Below are positions 50,877 through 60,171 of a stretch of DNA of 64,000 nt, piece after piece. A program made the position numbers and the translations under genes. The stretch lies in NCBI RefSeq assembly GCF_039523735.1, contig NZ_BAAAFW010000060.1:124001-188000 (forward strand), written 5' to 3'. The notes below the pieces were generated by a model, which did not search any database, was not told the origin of the DNA, and saw only the letters and a program-made list of their open reading frames with translations. The stretch is from Tatumella punctata. GTDB taxonomy: Bacteria; Pseudomonadota; Gammaproteobacteria; Enterobacterales; Enterobacteriaceae. How positions within the stretch are numbered: position 1 is the first letter of the stretch; every line of letters starts with the position of its first letter.

Positions 50877-51635
50877 TTACTGAGCAGGCTGACCACAAAT
50901 TTCGCAATCAGGATCGGGCTGCAGGCGCATTTCACGAAACCGGGCCGTCATTGCGTCATACAGCAGGATTTTTCCGCCCCGGCTGTCACCATAACCCGTA
51001 AGCACTTTCAAGGTTTCCATGGCCTGCATCGCACCAATAACACCGACCAGCGGAGCCATTACACCTGCTTCGACACAGCTTAGTGTCTGATCGCCAAACA
51101 ACCGGCTCATGCAACGGTAGCAGGGTTCACCTTTCTGCCAGCGAAAGACGGTTAGCTGTCCTTCCATACGGATAGCTGCCCCGGAGATTAAGGGGATTTT
51201 ATGGCGATAGCATGCCGCGTTCAGGTATTCACGGGTGGTAACATTATCACTGCAGTCAAGAACCGCATGGTGATGCTGTACCAGGGCATCCGCATTATCA
51301 TTGGTTAATTGCTGACAGAGGGGTGTGAGAGTGACCCAGGGGTTCAGCTTCTGTAATGACAACACGGCAGAGTCGGTTTTTGCCATCCCGAGAGTATCAT
51401 CGTTATGTAAAATCTGCCGTTGCAGGTTGGACAAAGATACGGTGTCAAAATCCAGTAACGTTAACTGTCCGACCCCCGCAGACACCAGCCAGGGGGCTGC
51501 GGCAGAGCCGAGCCCACCCAGGCCTGCAACTAACACTTTTGATGCCTTCAACTGTTCCTGGCGGTCAAAGTCAAACCCCTGTAATACCAGCTGACGGTTG
51601 TAACGCATAATTTCTGCATCATTCAGTGGCATCAT
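50877..51635 (-). CDS. moeB: Molybdopterin-synthase adenylyltransferase MoeB
   Basis: E1-like enzyme that adenylates the C-terminus of MoaD before its sulfuration. 252 residues (E. coli 249). Nucleotide-binding GLGGLGSAAAPWLVSAGVG near residue 36, DFDTVSLSNLQRQ, and zinc Cys pairs CYRCMSR and CEICGQ. Starts at the ATG 51635 or 51632, three bases after the moeA stop, hence an operon moeA-moeB. Confidence 0.95.
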   Translation of the reverse strand: MMPLNDAEIMRYNRQLVLQGFDFDRQEQLKASKVLVAGLGGLGSAAAPWLVSAGVGQLTLLDFDTVSLSNLQRQILHNDDTLGMAKTDSAVLSLQKLNPWVTLTPLCQQLTNDNADALVQHHHAVLDCSDNVTTREYLNAACYRHKIPLISGAAIRMEGQLTVFRWQKGEPCYRCMSRLFGDQTLSCVEAGVMAPLVGVIGAMQAMETLKVLTGYGDSRGGKILLYDAMTARFREMRLQPDPDCEICGQPAQ

Positions 51636-51638
51636 GGC

Positions 51639-52874
51639 TCAGTCACTCAGCAGATCATTAAAAGGCTCAATCGTGACATTTTCACCGCTCTGAACGGCTC
51701 CCCGTTCACGTTCCAGCACAATAAAACAGTTGGCTTTAGAAAATGAACTGAATATATGCGACCCCTGGTGCGGGGCAGGGGTAACCTGCAGGGTGCCATC
51801 TGCTGTGGCAGAAAAATATCCACGCTGAAAATCAATCCTGCCAGGCATTTTCCGCAGTGATGTACTGGTTCTGGCGGTTAAACGGGCGGCGAGTCCGCTG
51901 TGCTGCTGGCCGAGTAAACGCGCCAGCATTGGCTGTACCAGCTGATAGAACGTGACTACCGCGGAAACAGGATTGCCGGGCAAGCCACAAAACCAGCTTT
52001 CTGACAGACGACCAAAAGCAAAAGGCTTACCGGGCTTGATTGCCAGTCTCCAGAAAGTGACGGTGCCCAGCGCTTCAAGCATATCGCGGGTGAAATCGGC
52101 TTCCCCGACCGAAACCCCGCCGGTACTGATGACTACATCGGCCTGACGGTTGGCTTCCTCAAAGGCCTGTTTCAGTAACTGCTGATCATCGGCGATGATG
52201 CCTAAATCGACCACCTCACAACCCAGTTTTTCCAGCATCAGACGGATAGCAAACCGGTTAGTATCGTACAATTGCCCTGCCTGCAGTGGCTGCCCTACCG
52301 GCACCAGTTCATCACCGGTCGAAAATATAGCGACCCGCAGTTTACGTAATACGCTGACCTCGCTGATCCCTAAAGATGCGAGTAATGGCAGTTGTGAAGC
52401 GCCCAGCCGGACACCCGCTTCCAGAATCTGGTCACCGGCACGGATATCCTCTCCGGTACGACGGATATTTTGTCCGGCAACCACCTCAGCGGTAAACGTT
52501 ATTCCCTGTTCACTGCTATTGGCCTGTTCCTGCATAACAACCGCATCGGTACCGGCAGGCACCGGTGCTCCGGTCATAATGCGGATGACGGTACCCCGTG
52601 GCCATTCGCCGTTAAACGGATTTCCTGCCAGCGCTTTACCGGCAACCGGTAATGGCCGTGACAGAGCCAGGTCATCCAGGCGGACGGCATAACCATCCAT
52701 CGCTGAATTATCAAATCCGGGTACAGCCATGGGTGAAATCACCGGATCGGCGGTGATTCTTCCGGCCGCATCATTCAGTGCCAGTTGAAGCTTGTCACGG
52801 ATGGGAGAGATTTGTAGCTGGATTAAATGCTGTGCATCTTCCAAAGAGATAAGTCCGGAAGTATAAGGTTCCAT
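51639..52874 (-). CDS. moeA: Molybdopterin molybdenumtransferase MoeA
   Basis: Inserts molybdate into adenylated molybdopterin. 411 residues in the E. coli range. PVISPMAVPGFDNSAMDGYAVR near the N-terminus, RIMTGAPVPAGTDAVVMQE, GDELVPVGQPLQAGQLYDTN, ISTGGVSVGEADF (MoCF fold) and WFCGLPGNPVSAVVTFYQLVQPM define it. First gene of moeAB. A TGGCAGGAGCC ribosome site precedes the ATG. Confidence 0.95.
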   Translation of the reverse strand: MEPYTSGLISLEDAQHLIQLQISPIRDKLQLALNDAAGRITADPVISPMAVPGFDNSAMDGYAVRLDDLALSRPLPVAGKALAGNPFNGEWPRGTVIRIMTGAPVPAGTDAVVMQEQANSSEQGITFTAEVVAGQNIRRTGEDIRAGDQILEAGVRLGASQLPLLASLGISEVSVLRKLRVAIFSTGDELVPVGQPLQAGQLYDTNRFAIRLMLEKLGCEVVDLGIIADDQQLLKQAFEEANRQADVVISTGGVSVGEADFTRDMLEALGTVTFWRLAIKPGKPFAFGRLSESWFCGLPGNPVSAVVTFYQLVQPMLARLLGQQHSGLAARLTARTSTSLRKMPGRIDFQRGYFSATADGTLQVTPAPHQGSHIFSSFSKANCFIVLERERGAVQSGENVTIEPFNDLLSD

Positions 52875-53475
52875 AGTGGCTCCTGCCAGGTTAACGATGC
52901 GCGGAGGGCAAGTGTATATTTACCTTGTCCGGTAATACAGATCACACACTAAGAATAGCATTTTAGCCACCGGAGAGGGTAACAATAGCCGGCAGGATCC
53001 GCTGCCAAAAAGTATTGCTGAATAAGTATCTGTAATATCATTTATGCTACTTTGAGTATTTCCTCGTTATGTTTCAGCGTGATTAATGTATGGTTATAGT
53101 GACGTCATGTCGGTTTCAGTCGGCAGAGTGAGCATCAGCCGTGGTCAGTGAAGTTATCCGGCCCGGAGAAAAAGTCTCTGTGGAAAAATCAGCTAACAGC
53201 CTGTCTCTGGTCGGAAATTTTCGTATGTATGCTTTTGGTAAAGAGAGGCGGCAAAGTATACAATCCCTGCGGGCTTATGTTATTGATAGTCCAGTGAACA
53301 ACTCAGCAGAGTTTATACCGGTGCTGAATATCCTTCCGGTGTGCTCAGCGATTCCTGAGGTCATTCAGGAAATGTATTTACCGGCTCAACAACAGTTAAG
53401 TTCTGGTTGATAAAATCCTGCGGATGAACCACATTTTCGAAACTTATCTCTTTTAACAAGGACGGACTGTTAATC
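52875..53475. other. Divergent moeA/dacC interval
   Basis: About 600 bases without a supported gene. A plus-strand GTG frame at 53141-53410 (89 codons) has no recognisable family, ribosome site or codon bias. In E. coli the moeA side is next to iaaA and the glutathione importer genes, all missing here, so the interval may mark a deletion joint. Confidence 0.35.
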
Positions 53476-54675
53476 ATGCAAAAGACATGTCACTCCCCCC
53501 GATATCGCGCCGTGATGATAGCTCTGTTACTGGTCTCCCCGGTGCTGGCGCATGCAGATCAACCCGCTGATGCCCCGCAGATCGATGCCAAAGCATGGAT
53601 CCTGATGGACTACAACAGCGGTAAAGTACTGGCAGAATCCCATGCCGATGACCGGCTTGACCCTGCCAGTCTGACCAAAATGATGACCAGTTATGTGGTG
53701 GGTCAGGCTTTAAAATCCGGGAAAATAAAATCTACGGATATGGTCTCCATCGGGCAGGATGCCTGGGCAACCGGTAATCCTAAACTGCGTGGTTCTTCGC
53801 TGATGTTTTTAAAACCCGGAGATCAGGTATCGGTCTCTGATTTAAATAAAGGCATCGTGATTCAGTCCGGCAATGATGCCTGCATTGCATTAGCTGATTA
53901 TGTTGCCGGAAGTCAGAGTGCGTTTATCGACCTGATGAATAACTATGTAAAACAACTGGGATTGCAGAATACGCATTTTTCAACAGTTCATGGACTGGAT
54001 GAACCGGGACAATACAGTACAGCTCGTGATATGGCACTGATTGGCCAGGCTTTAATCCGTGATGTTCCCGACGAGTATGCATTAAACAAGGAAAAAGAAT
54101 TTTCCTTTAATAATATACGTCAGCCTAACCGTAACCGGCTGCTGTGGAGTACTGACTTACAGGTTGATGGTATTAAAACAGGTTATACCTCGGGCGCCGG
54201 TAATAACCTGGTGGCATCCGCGACGTCGGGGAATATGCGGCTGATCTCCGTAGTTCTGGGTGCTAAAACGGATGCTATCCGGTTCAGGGAAAGTGAGAAA
54301 TTACTCAACTGGGGTTTCCGCTATTATGAAACAGTATTTCCGATAAAAGCCGACAAACCCTTTGTTCAGCAGCGAGTCTGGTATGGTGACAGCAAATATG
54401 CAGATTTAGGAGTGATGGCGAATACAGCGGTCACCTTGCCGAGAGGCCAGGTCAATAATCTGAAAGCGGGTTACACCCTGAACACACCGGTCCTGGAAGC
54501 GCCGCTGAATAAAGGGCAGGTTGTCGGGACTGTCAACTTCCAGCTCGGGGGCAAGGTAATTGATCAGAAGCCGCTGGTGGTTATGGAAGAAGTGAAACAG
54601 GGGAGCTTTTTTAGTCGTATCCTGGACTTTATAAGTATGAAAATCAGCACGCTATATCAGAAATGGTTTGGCTGA
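53476..54675 (+). CDS. dacC: D-alanyl-D-alanine carboxypeptidase (PBP6/PBP5 type)
   Basis: Trims pentapeptide side chains in periplasmic peptidoglycan. 399 residues (E. coli DacC 400). Signal peptide ending AHA near residue 27; SLTK (Ser65, Lys68), SGNDA, and KTGYTSGAG are the catalytic motifs; C-terminal PBP5-like beta domain (about 285-375) and an amphipathic membrane anchor (FFSRILDFISMKISTLYQKW). Neighbour ybjG supports dacC over dacA. Confidence 0.92.
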   Translation: MQKTCHSPRYRAVMIALLLVSPVLAHADQPADAPQIDAKAWILMDYNSGKVLAESHADDRLDPASLTKMMTSYVVGQALKSGKIKSTDMVSIGQDAWATGNPKLRGSSLMFLKPGDQVSVSDLNKGIVIQSGNDACIALADYVAGSQSAFIDLMNNYVKQLGLQNTHFSTVHGLDEPGQYSTARDMALIGQALIRDVPDEYALNKEKEFSFNNIRQPNRNRLLWSTDLQVDGIKTGYTSGAGNNLVASATSGNMRLISVVLGAKTDAIRFRESEKLLNWGFRYYETVFPIKADKPFVQQRVWYGDSKYADLGVMANTAVTLPRGQVNNLKAGYTLNTPVLEAPLNKGQVVGTVNFQLGGKVIDQKPLVVMEEVKQGSFFSRILDFISMKISTLYQKWFG

Positions 54676-54683
54676 TTATGAGA

Positions 54684-54711
54684 ACGGGCAAAGCCTGATC
54701 GCTTTGCCCGT
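54684..54711. terminator. Hairpin between converging dacC and ybjG
   Basis: Perfect 11-bp stem ACGGGCAAAGC (54684-54694) and GCTTTGCCCGT (54701-54711) with a 6-base loop, eight bases past dacC. No long T-tract follows. Confidence 0.6.
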
Positions 54712-54720
54712 AACAGAGGT

Positions 54721-55326
54721 TTAAGGGTGAACCCATCCTTTGCGGATCAATGGGCCAAATAACCGGCTATAGAGGGTGCCTGCTAAAGATAACAGCCGCT
54801 CGCCGTACAGGGACCATCCGCATTGAGAAGCGATGCAGCCAAGCATTCCCACCAGAAAACCACCCAGCATATCCAGTGGCCAGTGAACTCCGAGGTAGAC
54901 CCTTGACCAGGCAATGGCGATACCTGCCACCATCAGGATCACACCCGACCATAATCTGTGCCAGCAGATAAATGCCAGGGCAACTGTGAAAATAACAGTG
55001 CCGTGATCGCTCGGGTAGGAACCATCAGCGCTGTGACTGAGAAACTGATACCCGAGGCCGATAGCGAACGGGCGCGGATGCGGATAAATAAAGGCAACCA
55101 CAGTGGCAATCCCCAGGGCATACACCAGCGCTGTCGCTGTTTTTAATACCAGTACCCGCTGGCTGGTGACCTTCCTGTCTGGCCCCCATAACCACAGAGC
55201 AACGATCAGTAACGGGACTATTGCAATCAGGTCTTTGGCGAAGAAAAGAGCCAGTTCGATGATTGCCCGGGGGGAGTCCGGTGTGGCGTTAATCCACAGG
55301 AACAGGATGTGGTTAAGGTTTTCCAT
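54721..55326 (-). CDS. ybjG: Undecaprenyl-diphosphatase YbjG
   Basis: PAP2-superfamily membrane phosphatase that recycles undecaprenyl pyrophosphate to the lipid carrier. 201 residues (E. coli 198), five or six spans. The three phosphatase motifs are visible: a divergent first one near HPRPFAIG, SYPSDHGTVIF, and SRVYLGVHWPLDMLGGFL with the catalytic His. It faces dacC. Confidence 0.92.
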   Translation of the reverse strand: MENLNHILFLWINATPDSPRAIIELALFFAKDLIAIVPLLIVALWLWGPDRKVTSQRVLVLKTATALVYALGIATVVAFIYPHPRPFAIGLGYQFLSHSADGSYPSDHGTVIFTVALAFICWHRLWSGVILMVAGIAIAWSRVYLGVHWPLDMLGGFLVGMLGCIASQCGWSLYGERLLSLAGTLYSRLFGPLIRKGWVHP

Positions 55327-55549
55327 GGTGTTCAGGCGGTCCTTTCATCATTCAGCGTGATACAACAGTGCTTGGCGTCAGTGATTTATATAAATCAGAG
55401 CGTCATATTACCATCGGGTGATTAAGACTAGCTTAACAGCATAAAACAACGCGACAGAAAGTAAATAATCCTGGTCTTAATTCTTGTTTATCTGTGCTTT
55501 TGTTACACAACCACACAAAATGCGAGGTCCGGGGAGGCATTGTTGCTCC
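55327..55549. other. Gene-free interval upstream of ybjG
   Basis: No gene is supported between the ybjG start and the ybjL terminator. The part before ybjG should hold its promoter; no motif stood out. Confidence 0.3.
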
Positions 55550-55585
55550 GACACAAAAAGAAAAACCCGCCAGTGAACTGGCGGG
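55550..55585 (-). terminator. Rho-independent terminator of ybjL
   Basis: Perfect 8-bp stem CCCGCCAG (55566-55573) and CTGGCGGG (55578-55585) around TGAA, followed on the minus strand by TTTTTCTTTTTGTG. Confidence 0.88.
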
Positions 55586-55672
55586 ACCCTGAAGTGACGG
55601 GGTTTTAAAGAAAAGCAGTGGCACAGGTTATGACGGTCCGGGACAGAGAAAGTTCGCTGTCCCTTTTTAAAT

Positions 55673-57358
55673 TCAGCCGGTCAGAGGCCAGAGTAGCACG
55701 ATAAGTGTGCCGGCCAGCGTCAGTAACACGTTGGCTATGGCATAGGTACCCGCATAACCAAGGGCAGGGATACTGCTGCGTGCTGTATCGGTAATGATTT
55801 CCATCGCCGGGGCACAGGTTCTGGCACCCATCAGCGCCCCGAACAGCATGGCGCGGTTCATACGCAGTACATAAGCACCAAATAAATAAGCGATGACCAC
55901 CGGAATCAGGCTGACCAGTAAACCACACAGCAACATAGCCAGGCCCGCGTTACCAAGACCATGATTAATACCACTGCCTGCACTCAGGCCGACCCCGGCC
56001 ATAAATACCATCAGACCAAACTCTTTGACCATCGTTAATGCGCCCTGCGGGATATAGCCAAAAGTAGGATGGTTCGCACGTAAAAATCCCAGCATAATAC
56101 CGGCGAACAGTAACCCGGCCGCATTACCGATACCAACGTTAAAATTACTGAACTGGAAAGTGATCATACCGATCATCAGGCCAACCACAAAAAATGCACA
56201 GAAAGCCAGCAGATCGGTGACCTGACTATGAATGGCAATAAAGCCAATCCGGTCAGCAATACTCTTTACCCGTTTCGCTTCCCCGCTCACCTGGAGAATA
56301 TCGCCTTTATTGAGGATAATATCGTCATCAATAGGCATTTCGATCTGGTTACGGATCACGCGGTTAAGGAAACAACCATGATCCGTTAAACGCAGTTTAC
56401 CCAGTCTTTTATTCACCGCATTATGGTTTTTCACCACAATTTCTTCGGTGACAATACGCATATCCAGCAGTTCACGATCAAAAACTTCTTTACCATGACG
56501 AAAACTCGGATCCAGCCGTGCATGGGCATCAGGATAGCCAACCAGAGAAATATCATCCCCTTGTTGCAGTACCGCATCACCGTCCGGACTGGCCAGAATA
56601 CCATTACGTCTGATCCGCTCGATATAACAACCGGTTTGCCGGTAGATACCCAGCTCACGCAGGTTTTTCCCGTCACTCCATTCGACCAGTTCCAGACCGA
56701 CACGGTAAGCCCGGATTACCGGTAAAAATACTTTGCGCTGACTATCTGCATCCAGCCCGCGTTCACGGGCAATCTGCTGGGCACTGGTCGGTAAATCCTG
56801 GTGTTGTAACCTTGGCAGGTAACGGGCACCGAGGATTAGACTGACCAGCCCTATCAGGTAGGTCAGAGCGTAACCGAGACTGAGGTGATCCTGCATAAGT
56901 GTCAGTTGTTTACCGTCACTGACACTCTGACGGAGTGTATCTCCGGCACCGACTAATACCGGCGTTGATGTCATTGAACCGGCCAGCATCCCGGCAGTCA
57001 GGCCGATATCCCAGTGGAAAGCTTTACCTAACCCCAGGGCCAGCAGCAGTGCGCTGATCACCATCACTGATGCCAGCATAAAATAGTTTTTCCCGTCGCG
57101 GAAAAAGATAGAAAAAAAGTTAGGCCCGGCTTCCACCCCGACACAAAAGATAAACAACATAAATCCAAGGCTTAACGCATTGGTATTGATCGAAAAATGT
57201 TGCTGTCCAAGTAACAGTGACATGACCAATACCCCGATAGAACTGCCGAGCTGAATACTGCCGATACGGAGTTTCCCCAGACAAAGCCCCAGAGAAAGCA
57301 CAACGAATAACAGCAGGACGTCATTGGCACTCAGCAGGTTGACGACGTTGATGTTCAC
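55673..57358 (-). CDS. ybjL: AspT/YbjL-type antiporter-like membrane protein
   Basis: A 561-residue membrane protein of the aspartate:alanine exchanger family, as E. coli YbjL. Two AspT membrane domains (about 1-160 and 385-560) flank two TrkA_C (RCK-C) regulatory domains (about 210-290 and 295-370). Segments GGSSIGVLVMSLLLGQ-like, GFMLFIFCVGVEAGP, GAGDTLRQSV and ALMGARTCAPAMEIITD are typical. Substrate unproven. Stands alone between ybjG and grxA. Confidence 0.93.
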   Translation of the reverse strand: MNINVVNLLSANDVLLLFVVLSLGLCLGKLRIGSIQLGSSIGVLVMSLLLGQQHFSINTNALSLGFMLFIFCVGVEAGPNFFSIFFRDGKNYFMLASVMVISALLLALGLGKAFHWDIGLTAGMLAGSMTSTPVLVGAGDTLRQSVSDGKQLTLMQDHLSLGYALTYLIGLVSLILGARYLPRLQHQDLPTSAQQIARERGLDADSQRKVFLPVIRAYRVGLELVEWSDGKNLRELGIYRQTGCYIERIRRNGILASPDGDAVLQQGDDISLVGYPDAHARLDPSFRHGKEVFDRELLDMRIVTEEIVVKNHNAVNKRLGKLRLTDHGCFLNRVIRNQIEMPIDDDIILNKGDILQVSGEAKRVKSIADRIGFIAIHSQVTDLLAFCAFFVVGLMIGMITFQFSNFNVGIGNAAGLLFAGIMLGFLRANHPTFGYIPQGALTMVKEFGLMVFMAGVGLSAGSGINHGLGNAGLAMLLCGLLVSLIPVVIAYLFGAYVLRMNRAMLFGALMGARTCAPAMEIITDTARSSIPALGYAGTYAIANVLLTLAGTLIVLLWPLTG

Positions 57359-57566
57359 AAATTAACTTCTTATCCGCAAAAAGGAAGGAACAATAAAGTC
57401 AGCGGCCGATCAGGGACGAGGGATACCGTTGACGGAAAGGCGTTATTCTAAACGGATTTCTGCAGGCAGGCTATCAGTGGCTCAGGGAAAAAAGATGAAA
57501 AATACCGGTAAAACAGGCGGTAAAAAAGCGCAGGGTGCAGGATAATCCCTGCCCCCTGGTCAGCAT

Positions 57567-57830
57567 TTACTGGAATAATCCCAGATTTTCTTTCGCATAG
57601 GCCTGAAATTCAGTGAACCCACCGACATGCAGCTGGTCAAGGAAGATTTGTGGTACGGTTTCTACCGGTTTACCGACGGTTTTTTCCAGGTCAGCTTTAG
57701 TGATCCCTTCTGCCTGAATGTCGACATAGCGATAGCTAAAATCTTCACGTTGTTCGGTCAGTTTTTCCGCCAGTTCTTTCGCACGAACACAATAAGGGCA
57801 GCCCGGACGACCAAAAATAACTGCAAACAT
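57567..57830 (-). CDS. grxA: Glutaredoxin 1
   Basis: Glutathione-dependent disulfide reductase serving ribonucleotide reductase and others. 87 residues (E. coli 85). Redox motif CPYC (Cys11, Cys14) in RPGCPYCVRAKEL, cis-Pro segment ETVPQIFLD and glutathione-binding GGFTEFQAY. GGAGATCACC precedes the ATG. Divergent from ybjC; OxyR controls the gene in E. coli, site not resolved here. Confidence 0.96.
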   Translation of the reverse strand: MFAVIFGRPGCPYCVRAKELAEKLTEQREDFSYRYVDIQAEGITKADLEKTVGKPVETVPQIFLDQLHVGGFTEFQAYAKENLGLFQ

Positions 57831-58001
57831 GGTGATCTCCTGAAATAAGTAATATCACATTTAAATAGGGTCAAGACTGTGTATCATGCCTGTCGGAAGA
57901 GATGAATTAAAGCAGGAAATACCTGTTACTCTGAATGTTACTATCAATCAGCCCGACAGGCGGGTATCTGCCGCACAATCAGTAAAAGAGAGCAATAACT
58001 A

Positions 58002-58244
58002 ATGCCCGATAGTAATCGTTTACCCCGCAGCCTGATCATCACGGAGCTCATCGGCGTTTTTTTTATCCTGATGGCCCTGGTACTACTTAACAGCAATTTT
58101 GCGTTCGGCACCGGGACAGAAAATCACTTTCTGGCAAAAGCCAGTCTGTTTTGCGGCGTAATCCTGATATTACCTGCAGTGTGTGTACTGATCTGGCGTA
58201 CCGTTGTAGCAATGTTAGTGCGCGACACGGCTCAGAAAAAGTAA
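58002..58244 (+). CDS. ybjC: DUF1418 family membrane protein YbjC
   Basis: An 80-residue protein with two membrane spans: LIITELIGVFFILMALVLL and LFCGVILILPAVCVLIW; E. coli YbjC (95) has the same pattern. No known function. It precedes nfsA by 31 bases and the two are probably co-transcribed, as in E. coli where the pair is in the SoxRS response. Confidence 0.86.
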   Translation: MPDSNRLPRSLIITELIGVFFILMALVLLNSNFAFGTGTENHFLAKASLFCGVILILPAVCVLIWRTVVAMLVRDTAQKK

Positions 58245-58275
58245 CAGTATCAATGACAGTATCAAGGAGAGAGTA

Positions 58276-58998
58276 ATGACCCCCACCATCGACCTGCTTT
58301 GCGATCATCGCTCAGTCCGTGCTTATAAACCGCAACCGGTCAGTGAACAGCAACGTGAGGCAATTTTTCGTGCAGCGCAGTCGGCTTCAACCTCCAGCTT
58401 TCTGCAATGTTCATCAATTATTCGTATCAGCGATCGTGAAAAACGGAATACGCTGGCTGAACTGGCAGGACATCAGCCCTGGGTAAGTGAGGCTGCCGAG
58501 TTCTGGGTGTTCTGCGCAGACTTTAATCGCCATCAGCAAATCTGTCCTGATGCCGAACTGGGTCTGGCTGAACAATTATTGCTGGGCTGTGTGGACACGG
58601 CGCTGATGGCTCAAAATGCAATGGTTGCCGCAGAATCTCTGGGGATGGGCGGGGTTTTTATCGGTGGCCTGCGTAATCATCCTTATGAGGTGAGCGAATT
58701 ACTTGATTTACCACGTTTTGTACTACCATTGTTCGGTTTATGTATTGGCTGGCCTGATGATCGTCCGGAGATAAAGCCCCGGCTGCCCTTATCTTTACTG
58801 GTACACGACAACCAATACCAGCCCATGGATGCGCAAGAGCTGCAGGCATATGATCAGCATATTCTCGCCTATTATCAGCAGCGCAACAGTAATGCCCGTC
58901 AGGAAAGCTGGAGCGGAATGATTCAGCGAATGCTTATCAAAGAAAACCGTCCGTTTATGCTTGATTTCCTCCACCAGCAAGGCTGGGCCAACCGCTGA
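58276..58998 (+). CDS. nfsA: Oxygen-insensitive NADPH nitroreductase NfsA
   Basis: FMN-dependent NADPH nitroreductase/flavin reductase, 240 residues as in E. coli. The FMN-binding HRSVRAYKPQPV near residue 11, QSASTSSFLQCSSIIRI and GMGGVFIGGLRNHP are typical. AAGGAGAGAG precedes the ATG. A hairpin follows at 59018-59045; in E. coli rimK comes next, but here it is absent. Confidence 0.95.
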   Translation: MTPTIDLLCDHRSVRAYKPQPVSEQQREAIFRAAQSASTSSFLQCSSIIRISDREKRNTLAELAGHQPWVSEAAEFWVFCADFNRHQQICPDAELGLAEQLLLGCVDTALMAQNAMVAAESLGMGGVFIGGLRNHPYEVSELLDLPRFVLPLFGLCIGWPDDRPEIKPRLPLSLLVHDNQYQPMDAQELQAYDQHILAYYQQRNSNARQESWSGMIQRMLIKENRPFMLDFLHQQGWANR

Positions 58999-59017
58999 GA
59001 CCGGATGATTATCGCCA

Positions 59018-59045
59018 CCGGCAGTGATGGTACTGCCGGGTTCTG
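59018..59045 (+). terminator. Putative terminator of nfsA
   Basis: Perfect 8-bp stem CCGGCAGT (59018-59025) and ACTGCCGG (59032-59039), 6-base loop, followed by GTTCTG, a poor T-tract. Confidence 0.5.
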
Positions 59046-59129
59046 TGGCTAAGATAGCGCTTTTTGCCTGATATCATGGAGTTCACGGTGGTTTTTGCGT
59101 AATCTATTGCGCTGCCACTTCAGCCGGAT

Positions 59130-59615
59130 ATGAATATGGATACCCTTGTCAGACCCGAACTTGAGACACTGTGTGACTGGATGGATAAGCAACATATCGA
59201 GTGGTTCGAATGCGATAGTTGCCGGGCTTTGCATTTGCCTGCGATGCAGAATTTCGACGGGGTCTTTGATGCTAAACTGGATATTGCGGACAATGTCATC
59301 CTGTTTACCGCCAGAGCTGAGGTCAGGCCTTCGGCCTTATTATTACTGGCGGGTGAACTGTCTCAGGTCAATGCCAGCTCTCTGACGGCAAAAGCCTTTC
59401 TGGATATTCAGGATGATACCCTGCCAAAACTGATTGTTTGTCAGTCCCTGAATATCGAATGTGGTATTACCCTGTCCCAGTTCACTTATTTTATGCAGCA
59501 AAGTGAAGCTCAGATTTCTATGATTATTATGGAAGCGTTTGCTAACCGGATGCTGATTTACCCTGATGATCCTGACGGACAACCTCCTGTGCTTCATCAC
59601 GCCATGCTGCACTGA
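59130..59615 (+). CDS. ybjN: YbjN family protein
   Basis: A 161-residue cytoplasmic protein of the YbjN family (E. coli 158), reported to affect motility, biofilm and stress responses when overexpressed; its mechanism is unknown. FECDSCRALHLPAMQNFDGVFDAKLD, LFTARAEVRPSALLLLAGELSQVNASSLTAKAFLD and LPKLIVCQSL align with E. coli. Start ATG at 59130 or 59136. In E. coli potFGHI follow; here ybjO does. Confidence 0.91.
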   Translation: MNMDTLVRPELETLCDWMDKQHIEWFECDSCRALHLPAMQNFDGVFDAKLDIADNVILFTARAEVRPSALLLLAGELSQVNASSLTAKAFLDIQDDTLPKLIVCQSLNIECGITLSQFTYFMQQSEAQISMIIMEAFANRMLIYPDDPDGQPPVLHHAMLH

Positions 59616-59635
59616 TTTCGCCGACAGATTGCGGT

Positions 59636-59655
59636 TCACAACCCGCGGGTTGTGA
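59636..59655. repeat. Perfect 20-bp palindrome between ybjN and ybjO
   Basis: TCACAACCCGCGGGTTGTGA is a perfect palindrome with no loop, eight bases before the AGGAGG ribosome site of ybjO. It could be an operator for a dimeric regulator, or fold in mRNA close to the ybjO ribosome site. Confidence 0.6.
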
Positions 59656-59673
59656 TTAACAGGAGGAGCGACT

Positions 59674-60153
59674 ATGTCAGCAACGCCTTTTTTTTCTGCC
59701 GGACGTTTACCGGCTCCGGTGCTTGCCGCCGCGATTGCTATTCTTCTGACGCGTCTTTTTAATCTGCTGATGTTTGTTTTTCAGCCTGACGGAGCTCAGC
59801 ACGGTGAGCTATTACCTCAGTTAAGTCTGCTACCCGGTTATCTGTTGCTGTTCAGCCTGGTGCTGGTGGTATATTTATCGGAAATTGCCAGTGCGGTTGC
59901 ATTACTGGCGGGCAAACCCGGCGGAAGAAAAATGTTTATCGGTTGCCAGGGATTGCTGTTATTGCTGGTCATCGTGATCTGCTGGCCGGGGGACGGGGCA
60001 CTGCCCGGTATCGATATGGAGGACGCACAACAGTTAGGCCGTCATCTGTTACTGCAAAAAATCCCTGATGTACTTATTTTGCTGATGCTTTATATACCTG
60101 CCAGCAGCCATGGTTTCTTTAAAGGGCACAACCTTGCCGGAAGAACAGACTGA
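59674..60153 (+). CDS. ybjO: DUF2593 inner membrane protein YbjO
   Basis: A 159-residue protein with four spans (about 18-38, 52-75, 90-108, 125-142) like E. coli YbjO (162). The C-terminal LLLQKIPDVLILLMLYIPASSHGFF clearly matches E. coli LMLQKLPDMLILMLLFVPSTSRRFF. No function known. AGGAGG stands seven bases before the ATG. Confidence 0.87.
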   Translation: MSATPFFSAGRLPAPVLAAAIAILLTRLFNLLMFVFQPDGAQHGELLPQLSLLPGYLLLFSLVLVVYLSEIASAVALLAGKPGGRKMFIGCQGLLLLLVIVICWPGDGALPGIDMEDAQQLGRHLLLQKIPDVLILLMLYIPASSHGFFKGHNLAGRTD

Positions 60154-60171
60154 GGGGGCAGACAGAAGTGT

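Noticed and set aside
53141..53410. 89-codon GTG frame between moeA and dacC
   Set aside because: No ribosome site, no recognisable family and composition like the flanking non-coding DNA.
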